64,000 nucleotides of DNA, taken from the NCBI GenBank assembly GCA_016717345.1, contig JADKFR010000007.1, positions 89,852-153,851 on the forward strand, read 5' to 3'. Below the pieces are notes generated by a model that was not told the origin of the DNA, searched no databases, and saw only the letters and a list, made by a program, of their open reading frames with translations. Shown here one piece after another: positions 35,047 to 44,540 of this stretch. How positions within the stretch are numbered: the stretch's first letter is position 1; the number at the start of each line of letters is the position of its first letter. Source of the stretch: Propionibacteriaceae bacterium (GTDB lineage Bacteria > Actinomycetota > Actinomycetes > Propionibacteriales > Propionibacteriaceae). Position numbers and translations under genes: made by a program.

Positions 35047-37764
35047 GTGAGGCGGGGACGCGTCGAGCCCGTCCGCGACGGGATCGTGCTGGGCTGGCTG
35101 CTGGTCGCCGTCGCGGTCGCCCTGGCTCACCGGTGGGTACCCCAGGCGGTGTGGCTGATGATCCACCTCGTCCTGCTGGGGGCGCTCAGTCACGCCGCCC
35201 TGGTGTGGAGCGAACATTTCTCCCACACCCTGCTGCGCACCGTTTCCGGCCCTCGGGACCACCTCCTGTTCAACGTCCGCGCGCTGACTCTGTTCACGGG
35301 GGCGCTGCTGGTCCTGGTCGGGGTGCCGGCCAAGGTGTGGCCGGTCGTGGTGGCAGGGGCGACCCTGGTGGCCTTCGCCGCCGGCTGGCACGGCGCCCAC
35401 CTGTGGCGGGCGATGAGACGGGCCCTGCCCGGACGGTTCCGGATCGTGTCCCGCTACTACCTCGCTGCCGCCGCCTGCCTGCCGGTCGGCGCGACGTTCG
35501 GCGCCTGGCTGGCCTCCGGGGTGGACGAGGAGTGGCGCGGACGGCTGCTGATCGCGCACACGATGGTCAATCTGCTGGGGTGGATCGGCCTCACCGTCAC
35601 CGGCACCCTCATCACGTTCTGGCCCACGCTCCTGCGCACCCGACTCGACGAACGCGCCGAGCGCCTGGCGCGACAGGCGCTGCCGCTCTTCGGGGCCGGG
35701 TTGCTCGTGATGCCCGTCGGCGCCCTGGCGGGGCTGCGGTGGGTGGCCGCCGTGGGGCTCGCCGGCTACCTCGCCGGACTGGCGTGGTGGGGTCGGGCGC
35801 TCCTGGTGCCGGTGCGAACCTCCCCGCCCAGAGAGTTCGCCAGCGCTTCGGTGGCCGCCGCCGTGGCGTGGGGAGCGGTCTGCGTCGTCTGGGTCGGGGC
35901 CCTCCTGGTCGGCGCCGGCTCCTGGCCGGCGGTGACCGACGCGTTACCCCAGGTGGCCGGGGTGGTCGCGGTCGGATTCGCCGCCCAACTGCTCACCGGC
36001 GCCCTGTCCTACCTGATGCCCTCGGTGCTGGGAGGCGGGCCGGCCGCCGTCCGGGCCGCCCGGCAGTGGTGCGATCGCGGCACGACCCTGCGCCTGGCGA
36101 TCATCAACGGCGGGCTGCTGCTGTGGCTGCTACCCGCACCCTCCTGGGTCCGCGTCACGGTTTCCGTCCTGGTGCTGGCAGCGCTGGCCGCCTTCCTCCC
36201 GCTCATCGTGGGCAGCATCCGCGCCTCCCTTCACACCCGGCGGCAACCCGCCGCCGGCAACCCGGCGGCCGAGTTGGCTGAGGGAGAAGCGACCGCTGCC
36301 GGCGGCGGTTCCGTCCGTCCGGCGCCGGGCGCCCCTGGCACCGGTGGCACCTCGGGGGGACGCTCGGTGTGGTCGGGGGGCCAGTTGATCGCGGCGGTCA
36401 CCGCGCTGGTCGTCGCGGTCGCCGTCGGGGTCGGCCTCGATCCTGCCGCCGCGGGACTGGCCGCCACCGCCACCCCGTCCAGCCCGGACGTCACGCCGAC
36501 CGGGCACACGACCCGGGTCGAGATCGCGGCCAAGGACATGGCGTTCGCCCCCCACCGAATCAGCGTCCCCCGGGGCGACCGGCTGGTGATCGTGCTCACC
36601 AACACCGATCCGACAACCTCCCACGACCTGACCCTGGGCGCCCTGCACACCCCGCGGCTGCGGCCGGGAGAGAGCGCCGAATTGGACGCCGGCGTCATCG
36701 CCGCCTCCACTCAGGGGTGGTGCAGCGTGGCGGGACACCGGCAGATGGGCATGACGCTCGACATCGTCGTCGACGGCGACGCCACCGCGACGTCCGTCCC
36801 CGGACCTGAGGGACACTCCTCGGGAGCAGCCTCCGTCCCCGGACACGAAGGCCATTCCGATCCCAGCGCCGCCGCGCTCACGCGTTCGGTCGATCCCCTC
36901 CTGCCGCCCCTGACGGACGAACGGCTGCACCGGCTCACCCTTCGGGTTCAGGAACTGGCGCTGGAGGTGGCTCCCGGGGTGTGGCAGCGGCGCTGGACCT
37001 TCAACGGCGCGGCACCCGGCCCCACGCTGCACGGTCGGGTCGGGGACGTGTTCGAGATCACCCTGGTCAACGACGGCAGCATCGGCCACTCCATCGACTT
37101 CCACGCCGGCACCCTGGCCCCCGACCGTCCGATGCGGACGATCCCGCCCGGCGAGTCGCTGGTGTACCGGTTCACCGCCGGCCGCGCCGGCATCTGGCTC
37201 TACCACTGTTCGACGATGCCGATGAGCACCCACATCGCCGCGGGCATGCACGGCGCCGTCGTCATCGAGCCGGACGACCTCCCCGCTGTCGACCGCTCCT
37301 ACGTGATGGTGCAATCGGAGGTTCACCTGGGCGCGGCCGCGTCCACCCCGGAGGCGGCCGATGAGGTGGACGCCGACTCGGTGGCCGCAGACACCCCGGA
37401 CCGGGTGGTGTTCAACGGCATCGCCAACCAGTACGACTCCCACCCGCTGCTGGCTCGCGTCGGCGAGCGGGTCCGGATCTGGGTTCTGGACGCGGGCCCG
37501 AACCGGGCCACCAGCTTCCATGTGGTGGGCGGCCAGTTCGACACGGTCTTCAGCGAAGGCGCCTACCTGCTGCGCCCGAGCACGGGGAACCCCAGCGCGA
37601 CCGGGAACCCCAGCGCGGCGGGCAGCCAGGCGCTCGCCCTCCAGCCGGCCCAGGGCGGGTTCGTGGAACTCGTCCTGCCGGAGGCGGGCCACTACCCGCT
37701 CGTCAGCCACATCATGATCGACGCCGAACGGGGCGCCCACGGCATCCTCCAGGTCACCGACTGA
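35047..37764 (+). CDS. Membrane/cupredoxin/NirK fusion: copper nitrite reductase
   Basis: A 905-residue fusion. Residues 1-400: about ten membrane helices with many histidines (H49, H57, H60, H115, H118, H171 in AHTMVNLLGW), possibly heme-binding. Helix at 447-463. Residues 485-577: a plastocyanin-like domain with type-1 ligands H526, C559, H564, M567. Residues 620-905: a NirK domain with every key residue: type-1 Cu H681, C721, H729, M734; type-2 Cu H686, H720, H825; catalytic D684 (HSIDFH) and H799. It should reduce nitrite to NO outside the membrane, fed by its own cupredoxin. The start is GTG 35047, 94 bp after the DUF2249 gene. Type-1 sites and spacing rule out a laccase. Confidence 0.9.
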   Translation: MRRGRVEPVRDGIVLGWLLVAVAVALAHRWVPQAVWLMIHLVLLGALSHAALVWSEHFSHTLLRTVSGPRDHLLFNVRALTLFTGALLVLVGVPAKVWPVVVAGATLVAFAAGWHGAHLWRAMRRALPGRFRIVSRYYLAAAACLPVGATFGAWLASGVDEEWRGRLLIAHTMVNLLGWIGLTVTGTLITFWPTLLRTRLDERAERLARQALPLFGAGLLVMPVGALAGLRWVAAVGLAGYLAGLAWWGRALLVPVRTSPPREFASASVAAAVAWGAVCVVWVGALLVGAGSWPAVTDALPQVAGVVAVGFAAQLLTGALSYLMPSVLGGGPAAVRAARQWCDRGTTLRLAIINGGLLLWLLPAPSWVRVTVSVLVLAALAAFLPLIVGSIRASLHTRRQPAAGNPAAELAEGEATAAGGGSVRPAPGAPGTGGTSGGRSVWSGGQLIAAVTALVVAVAVGVGLDPAAAGLAATATPSSPDVTPTGHTTRVEIAAKDMAFAPHRISVPRGDRLVIVLTNTDPTTSHDLTLGALHTPRLRPGESAELDAGVIAASTQGWCSVAGHRQMGMTLDIVVDGDATATSVPGPEGHSSGAASVPGHEGHSDPSAAALTRSVDPLLPPLTDERLHRLTLRVQELALEVAPGVWQRRWTFNGAAPGPTLHGRVGDVFEITLVNDGSIGHSIDFHAGTLAPDRPMRTIPPGESLVYRFTAGRAGIWLYHCSTMPMSTHIAAGMHGAVVIEPDDLPAVDRSYVMVQSEVHLGAAASTPEAADEVDADSVAADTPDRVVFNGIANQYDSHPLLARVGERVRIWVLDAGPNRATSFHVVGGQFDTVFSEGAYLLRPSTGNPSATGNPSAAGSQALALQPAQGGFVELVLPEAGHYPLVSHIMIDAERGAHGILQVTD

Positions 37765-37937
37765 GCGATCTGGCCCCTCCGGTCGGTCCTCAGCGGTGAG
37801 TGCCCGCTTGAACTCCGCCCATCAGGCTCGTCGGACGGTTGTTCCGTGCGGGCAACGTGGGCCGCTGCCCATCCAGTGACCTGCGGTGTTCGTGCCAGCT
37901 TCGGGCCGCCGCCCTCGAAACGCGGCACAATCGCTGC

Positions 37938-38180
37938 ATGGCCGACGAACATGTCCTGCAGTCCTGGTGGGCCGGGCTCACACCCGAGCAACGCGAGCGG
38001 GCCGTCACTATCGCGTCCGGCCCGGCGCCCCGCGGGATGGCCATCGACGACCTGACTGCTTCGATGATCCTGGCCGGGCTTCCCACCTCCCGCCTCGTGT
38101 GGACGGGCCAGTCCGAGCACCTCCTCGAAATGTTCGACGACATCGCCGCCTTCGTGGTGGCGGCCGGCGGGGCGTCCTGA
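37938..38180 (+). CDS. Small acidic protein of unknown function
   Basis: An 80-residue protein (starting MADEHVLQSWWAGLTPEQRE) with predicted helices and no membrane segment, signal or cysteine. I do not recognise the family. The ATG at 37938 is the natural start; an earlier in-frame start at 37839 would add Arg/Cys-rich sequence. It lies between nirK and the pirin gene with no clear link to either. Confidence 0.6.
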   Translation: MADEHVLQSWWAGLTPEQRERAVTIASGPAPRGMAIDDLTASMILAGLPTSRLVWTGQSEHLLEMFDDIAAFVVAAGGAS

Positions 38181-38307
38181 TCGATCGGGCCGGGGCAGGG
38201 CTTCGACCACCTCGCCGGGCCCTGGCCTGACGCAGCCGAGGTCGGCGACCTGCTCGTGCGGGGACGGGGCCACGCCCGCCAGGGGGCGCCACCTCGTCCG
38301 TCCACCC

Positions 38308-39285
38308 CTACTGACGGCCCCGGCGGAAGCGGCGCTTGAGGCGAAGGTCCTTCGGCAGCGGTGGCGCTTCCAGCCGGGCGGTCGGGCCGCGGTACCCGGG
38401 CACCCGCCCGAAGCGGTCGTCGGGGGCCTCATTCCATTCCTCGCGCAGTCGGACGATGTCTTCGTGGCTACGCCCGATGAAGTTCCACCACATCACCACG
38501 CCCTCCTCGAACGGCTCGCCGCCGAGCAGCATGATCCGGGACGGGGAGTCCGTCGGGTTGGTGATCCGCAGGTGATCCAGCCCGGCGTCCCGGACGCCCA
38601 GCACGGCGCGGTTCAGCCGGACGCCGTCCACGTCAACGTGCCCGGCGTCGACCAGCACCCCATGCTCGAACCCGGGGTCGACGGCGATCTCCCAGGTGGC
38701 GCCCGGGGCGAGGACCACCTCAGCGCCCAGCAGCGGGGTCTGGGTGTGCACCGGCGAGGACGCACCGGCGAGCGAGCCGATCAGCACCCGGGCACGGACG
38801 CCACGGTCGTCGACCACCTCCGGAACGTGGTGTTGGAACTCCCGGACCAGGTCCTTGCTGGCCTCGGGCAGCACCACCCACAGCTGCACCCCGTGCAGCA
38901 GGCCGCGCTCGGGGGAAACCTCTGAATGGGCGATGCCGTGCCCCGAGGTCATCAGGTTCACCTCCCCCGGGCGAACCATCGCATGAACCCCGCCGGAGTC
39001 GCGGTGCTCAACCTCACCGTCGAACAGCCAGCTGACGGTCTGCAGTCCGGTATGCGGGTGCGGCGGCACGTCCATGCACGCACCCGGTTCGGGACCGTAG
39101 TGATCTGCGAAGCACCAGGCGCCCACGAAGGAGCGCCGCAGCGACGGCAGCGTCCGCCGGACCCGCAAGGCATCTGGTCCTCCGAGCTGGACCTCCTTGG
39201 GCTCGATGACCTGAAGGTGATCCGGGTCGTGACCGTCCACTGCGCTGCAGTCCAGGATCTCGGAGTGCGTTTCGGTATTGCTCAT
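38308..39285 (-). CDS. Pirin family protein
   Basis: Cupin-fold pirin of 325 residues. The N-terminal metal site is intact (PPHPHTGLQTVSWLFDGEV with HPH, then EHRDSGG and TSGHGIAHSE). The C-terminal cupin follows, then a positively charged tail (PKDLRLKRRFRRGRQ). Start ATG 39285 has GAGGAACG upstream. Pirins bind Fe(II) and some cleave quercetin; a specific role cannot be given. Confidence 0.9.
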   Translation of the reverse strand: MSNTETHSEILDCSAVDGHDPDHLQVIEPKEVQLGGPDALRVRRTLPSLRRSFVGAWCFADHYGPEPGACMDVPPHPHTGLQTVSWLFDGEVEHRDSGGVHAMVRPGEVNLMTSGHGIAHSEVSPERGLLHGVQLWVVLPEASKDLVREFQHHVPEVVDDRGVRARVLIGSLAGASSPVHTQTPLLGAEVVLAPGATWEIAVDPGFEHGVLVDAGHVDVDGVRLNRAVLGVRDAGLDHLRITNPTDSPSRIMLLGGEPFEEGVVMWWNFIGRSHEDIVRLREEWNEAPDDRFGRVPGYRGPTARLEAPPLPKDLRLKRRFRRGRQ

Positions 39286-39718
39286 CGTTCCTCCTCTGGC
39301 GGGCCGCGACGGCACTTGGAATCCTGCCACGGTGTCCGAGCGCGCGTCCGGTAGGCCTGCCCAGCGAGGCTCGATGGTGGTGTGAGTACCTTCGAGCGGC
39401 GGCGAGCACCCATCGCTCCGTCACGGCCCTTTCCGGCGACGGAGGCCCGAAAGTACTCACGGCTTCGAGCAACCAGCCCCGCCAGCCCGAATCCGCGACC
39501 TCAATCACGTCGGAGCCGAGCGCCCGGCTGAGCCCGACGACCCGCTACCGCCCGGCGCCCACCCAGCCCGCAGGCGTCCTGAGTACCTTCGAGCAGCCAA
39601 AGCCGCCCAGCCCCTCGTCAACGGCCATCACCGACTTGTGAGGCTCGAAAGTACTCACCTCGCTTCGAGGGCGCGGCGAACTCGACCAAAGAGACGGTCC
39701 TGCTGGCCTCCCGCGGCC
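39286..39718. repeat. Two tandem ~78-bp inverted-repeat elements
   Basis: No gene is seen in this 433-bp gap. Element 1 (39382-39460) is bounded by GTGAGTACCTTCG and CGAAAGTACTCAC (12 of 13 paired) with an inner stem CTCCGTC/GACGGAG. Element 2 (39580-39657) is bounded by TGAGTACCTTCGAGC and GCTCGAAAGTACTCA (14 of 15 paired). Starts are 198 bp apart. Extra CTTCGAG half-sites flank both. They look like a non-coding intergenic repeat family. Confidence 0.75.
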
Positions 39719-40867
39719 TCACCCCCGGCGGCGCTCTCCCACCTCGCGCAGCAGGTAGAGGCGCATGGCGGTCGCGGCCGCGGCTTCAAGATTCGCAGGG
39801 CCCTGCGCCAGGGCGGTCGGCAGGTCGGCAGGGCCGGACATGATCGCCATGATCGCGGCGAACCCGTGCTCCAACAGGACGCCCGCGTCCGCGCCGACCC
39901 TGCCAGCGAACGCGATCACGGGGACGCCGTGACGCGCTGCCACCTCGGCGACACCCGCCGGGGTCTTGCCCGCCAACGTCTGGCCGTCGATGGAGCCCTC
40001 GCCGGTCATCACCAGGTCGGCGCCCGGCACCCAGGCCTCCAGCCCGGCCGCTTCAGCGACGACGTCGACCCCGCGCCGCATCCGGCCCCCCAAGCTGAGG
40101 AAGGCGGCGCCGAGCCCGCCGGCGGCTCCCGCCCCGGGGTGGTCGCGCACCTCCGGGGCGCCGGCGGCGACCAGCGCATCGGCCAGCCGCGCCAGCACAG
40201 CGTCCAGTACCGGCACCTGATCGACGGTCGCCCCCTTCTGCGGCCCGAAGATGGCGGCCGCCCCGGACGGGCCGAGCAGCGGGTTGGTGACGTCGCAGGC
40301 GACATCGATGCGAAGTCCCGCCACCCTCGGATCGAGACCGTCCAGGTCCACCCGCGCCAACCGTCCCAGGCCCTTCGGGGTGGGCGGCAGCAGGCCGCCG
40401 TCGGCGTCGAGCAATCGCGCGCCCAACTGGGTCAGCAGCCCCGCACCGCCGTCGGTGGTGACCGATCCACCCAATCCGACGAGCAGCCGGGTGGCGCCGG
40501 CCGCCAGCGCGTCCAGAACGAGATCCCCGACCCCCCACGAACTGGAGGCCATGATGTCCCGCTGCTCCGGCGGGATCTGCCCGATCCCGACCGCGGCAGC
40601 CACCTCCATGATCGCCAAGCCGTCGCCGGTGAGCCCGTAGGCCGCCTCGATCGGGCGGCCGAGCGCGTCCACCGTCCACACCCGCCGGGTGTCGGCGGCC
40701 AGGGCGGCCACCAGCGCGTCGGTGGTGCCCTCGCCGCCGTCGGCCATCGGGACCAGGACGCACTCGGCCTCCGGAACCACGCTGCGTACCCCCCGCTCGA
40801 TGGCCGCGGCTGCCTCGGCCGCCGACATCGACTCCTTGAAGGAGTCGGGAGCGATGACAATCTTCAT
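39719..40867 (-). CDS. Glycerate kinase (GlxK family)
   Basis: Kinase of 382 residues starting MKIVIAPDSFKESMSA, the glycerate 2-kinase family signature, with MADGGEGTTDALVAAL, LVGLGGSVTTDGGAGLLTQL and VMTGEGSIDGQTLAGKTPAG. It phosphorylates glycerate, feeding it into glycolysis. Start ATG 40867. No glyoxylate or serine-pathway gene is next to it. Confidence 0.93.
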   Translation of the reverse strand: MKIVIAPDSFKESMSAAEAAAAIERGVRSVVPEAECVLVPMADGGEGTTDALVAALAADTRRVWTVDALGRPIEAAYGLTGDGLAIMEVAAAVGIGQIPPEQRDIMASSSWGVGDLVLDALAAGATRLLVGLGGSVTTDGGAGLLTQLGARLLDADGGLLPPTPKGLGRLARVDLDGLDPRVAGLRIDVACDVTNPLLGPSGAAAIFGPQKGATVDQVPVLDAVLARLADALVAAGAPEVRDHPGAGAAGGLGAAFLSLGGRMRRGVDVVAEAAGLEAWVPGADLVMTGEGSIDGQTLAGKTPAGVAEVAARHGVPVIAFAGRVGADAGVLLEHGFAAIMAIMSGPADLPTALAQGPANLEAAAATAMRLYLLREVGERRRG

Positions 40868-41001
40868 CAGGGACACCTTTCCGTCAGAACCCAGCGCACC
40901 ACAGGCGGGCGTCCGGCGCCGGCATATCGGCTGAATCCAGGCGTCGAGTCTGTCGCGGTGACCGCATCGGAACTCAGCGCGACACGTCGCCCCCGCCCGC
41001 G

Positions 41002-42225
<1,224 letters not shown>

Positions 42226-42517
42226 CGGCCAGTCCTCTCCCTCACCCGATAGCGACAGGGTAGGTGATCGCGCCCACGCTTCAGGGCTGGAACCTGGCCA
42301 CAGAATCAGCGGGGCAATGGGGACTGGCAGGGCGACCGGAAGCCGTCCTGACGCCATGAGCGCACCGTGGGCAGGAGCAGCGCCACTGCCGCACGGCGTC
42401 CGGATCGGGACGCCTTGGTGCACCTACGACTGTTGGCGTGGCCGGTGTACCCGCCGGAAGCCCCGGAGCGATGATGGGCCGCCGCGCAATCGGCAGGTTC
42501 GGACGGCGGAGCGCGGC

Positions 42518-43102
42518 TCAGCCTCCCGCCGGACGGGTGAGCCGCTCGATCGCCTCAGCGGCGAGCGCTGGATCCTGGGGTTGGGTGTCCAAGGCACGGT
42601 GGATCGTCAGCCCCTCGATCAGGGCATCGACGAGCGCAGCGGTGGTCGGGTCGAAATGGCGCTGGAGGGCCGCGCGACTGCTGCGCATCCACGCGTTGGT
42701 GAGTTCGCGGTAGGCAGGCTCGCGGGCGGCGAGGGTGTAGAGCTCGTGGGTGAGGACCAGGTCCCGTTGGGTCGCGAAAACGTCGTCGGTGATGAGCGAC
42801 ACGACCGCCTGCTTGGCCTCCGCGGGGCCACTGGCGGTGGCCATCCGCCGGTCGAACTGGGCGATGACGCTCTGGGTGAAGGCCGTGAAGGCTTCATGGA
42901 GCAGTTCGTCCATGCCGGTGAAGTGGTAGGTCATCGACCCGAGGGGAACATCGGCCGCCGCGGCCACGAGGCGGTGGGAGACTCCAGCCACGCCGCGTTC
43001 AGCGATCACGTCCAGACAAGCCTGAATGATCCGCTGGCGGCGCTCCGGGTCATGCCGCCGGGGGCGGGCGGGGTGGCCGGACGGTGGTAGTGCTGTCGTC
43101 AT
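42518..43102 (-). CDS. TetR family regulator, divergent to MFS gene
   Basis: A 194-residue regulator with an N-terminal HTH (GVAGVSHRLVAAAADVPLGS, MTYHF). It is divergent from the MFS gene at 43256; an 18-bp perfect palindrome lies at that gene's start, so this protein is its likely repressor. The intervening DNA (43110-43165) is an unusual CCGCCGGCC-rich run. Confidence 0.92.
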   Translation of the reverse strand: MTTALPPSGHPARPRRHDPERRQRIIQACLDVIAERGVAGVSHRLVAAAADVPLGSMTYHFTGMDELLHEAFTAFTQSVIAQFDRRMATASGPAEAKQAVVSLITDDVFATQRDLVLTHELYTLAAREPAYRELTNAWMRSSRAALQRHFDPTTAALVDALIEGLTIHRALDTQPQDPALAAEAIERLTRPAGG

Positions 43103-43238
43103 TGCCAGCCAACCCCTCGCCCGCCGGCCCCGCCCCCGCCGGCCCCGCCGGCCCCGCCGGCACCGCGGGCACCGCGGAAGCGGCGTCCGCGAGACTCCAG
43201 GGCTGTGGAGGTGCTCATGTGCACGACCCTAGCTCCTT

Positions 43239-43256
43239 TGTGTACGATCGTACACA
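43239..43256. promoter_or_regulatory. 18-bp perfect palindrome overlapping -10 box and start codon
   Basis: TGTGTACGATCGTACACA is perfectly symmetric. It contains a TACGAT -10 element (43243-43248) whose expected transcription start coincides with the A of ATG 43256. Repressor binding here would block polymerase directly. Confidence 0.75.
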
Positions 43257-44479
43257 TGACTCTCGATGCGGACGCGCTCCCGGCAGCAGGCCCAGCTTCG
43301 GCGACGGTCCGCCGCGCCCGCAACGGAGACCTGCTGGTGTTCGCAGTGAACGGTTTCGCGTTCGCGTCGTGGATGTCCAGGGTTCCCGACGTCAGGGAGA
43401 TGCTGCTCCTCACCCCCGGGCAGTTGAGCCTGCTCCTGCTCGCGGTCTCGGCCGGCGCGCTCTGCGGCCTCCCGCTGGCAGGACTCGTCACCCACCGGTT
43501 GGGCGCGACCAGGGCCGTCCGGTTCGGAATGGCCCTTGCCCTGCCCGGCCTGGTGCTGGCGGCCGGCTGCGTCGACGCCCGGCTCCCGCTCGTCTGGGTG
43601 ATGCCCGGACTCTTCCTGCTCGGGCTCGGGACGGGGGTGTGGGATGTAGCCCAGAACCTCGAAGGCACCATCATCGAGCAGTCCCTGGGCCGTGCGATCA
43701 TGCCCTGGTTCCACGCCGCCTTCAGCGCGGGGACGGTGCTCGCGGCCCTGATCGGAGCCCTGATGGTCTGGTGGCAGGTGCCCATTTCCCTCCATATCGG
43801 CGTGGTCGCGGCCCTGACGGCGGCCGTCGTGCTGTGGGGCACGGCCCAGTTCCTGCCCGCCTTCGAGGAGAGCCCGGACAGCCCGTCCGTCCGGGTGCGG
43901 CCGGCCCGCTCGGCGTGGACGGAGCCCCGCACCCTGCTGATCGGAGTGATGGTGCTGGCCGCGGCCTTCACCGAGGGCACCGCGAACGACTGGCTGGCCG
44001 TCGCCTTCGTGGACGGCCATCAACTCGACAAGGCCCTCGGGGTGGTCGCCCTGGCGGTCTTCCTGAGCTTCATGACCGCCGGCCGAATCCTCGGCACAGG
44101 CCTGTTGGATCGCTTCGGCCGGGTGCCCGTCCTGCGCGTCCTGTTCGGCTCAGCCATTGCCGGATGCCTGCTCGTCGTCTTCGGCAGCGCCTGGGTGGCG
44201 TTCGTCGGGGCCGCGATCTGGGGGATCGGCGCCAGCCTCGGCTTCCCGGTTGGCATGTCGGCGGCCGCCGACGATCCCGCCCGGGCTCACGCCCGCCTCA
44301 GCGTGGTCTCGACGATCGGGTACACCGCCTTCCTCGCCGGTCCCCCGTTGCTCGGCTTCCTGGGCGACCACTTCGGGATCCTGCGCTCCCTGACGGTGGT
44401 CGGCGCTGTCTCGCTGCTGGCTCTTCTCGTGATTCCCGCTGCCCGGCCGCTGCCCTCGGCGCTCGGCCAGCTCACCTGA
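43256..44479 (+). CDS. MFS transporter, probably TetR-regulated and leaderless
   Basis: A 407-residue carrier with 12 helices (NGFAFASWMSRVPDVREMLL at helix 1, THRLGATRAVRFG loop, GTGVWDVAQNLEGTIIEQSL). The family resembles FucP-like/YbjJ-type MFS proteins. ATG 43256 is favoured because the palindrome and -10 box end exactly there, implying a leaderless mRNA; an ATG at 43217 preceded by GGAGG is the alternative and would put the operator inside the gene. An efflux or uptake role cannot be decided. Confidence 0.85.
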   Translation: MTLDADALPAAGPASATVRRARNGDLLVFAVNGFAFASWMSRVPDVREMLLLTPGQLSLLLLAVSAGALCGLPLAGLVTHRLGATRAVRFGMALALPGLVLAAGCVDARLPLVWVMPGLFLLGLGTGVWDVAQNLEGTIIEQSLGRAIMPWFHAAFSAGTVLAALIGALMVWWQVPISLHIGVVAALTAAVVLWGTAQFLPAFEESPDSPSVRVRPARSAWTEPRTLLIGVMVLAAAFTEGTANDWLAVAFVDGHQLDKALGVVALAVFLSFMTAGRILGTGLLDRFGRVPVLRVLFGSAIAGCLLVVFGSAWVAFVGAAIWGIGASLGFPVGMSAAADDPARAHARLSVVSTIGYTAFLAGPPLLGFLGDHFGILRSLTVVGAVSLLALLVIPAARPLPSALGQLT

Positions 44480-44540
44480 CCGGCCGCCAGCGGGCGGGTC
44501 CGTTAGCCTTCCAGGAGTCGCGCCCGTCCGAGGAGAGCCC

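Noticed and set aside
35047..37764. Laccase-type multicopper oxidase
   Set aside because: There is no trinuclear HxH/HCH pattern; the type-1/type-2 residue set and HSIDFH, YHC and FHVVGG match copper nitrite reductase.
42226..42517. Possible small gene between the P450 and TetR genes
   Set aside because: Frames here are extensions of neighbours without ribosome binding sites or recognisable sequence.
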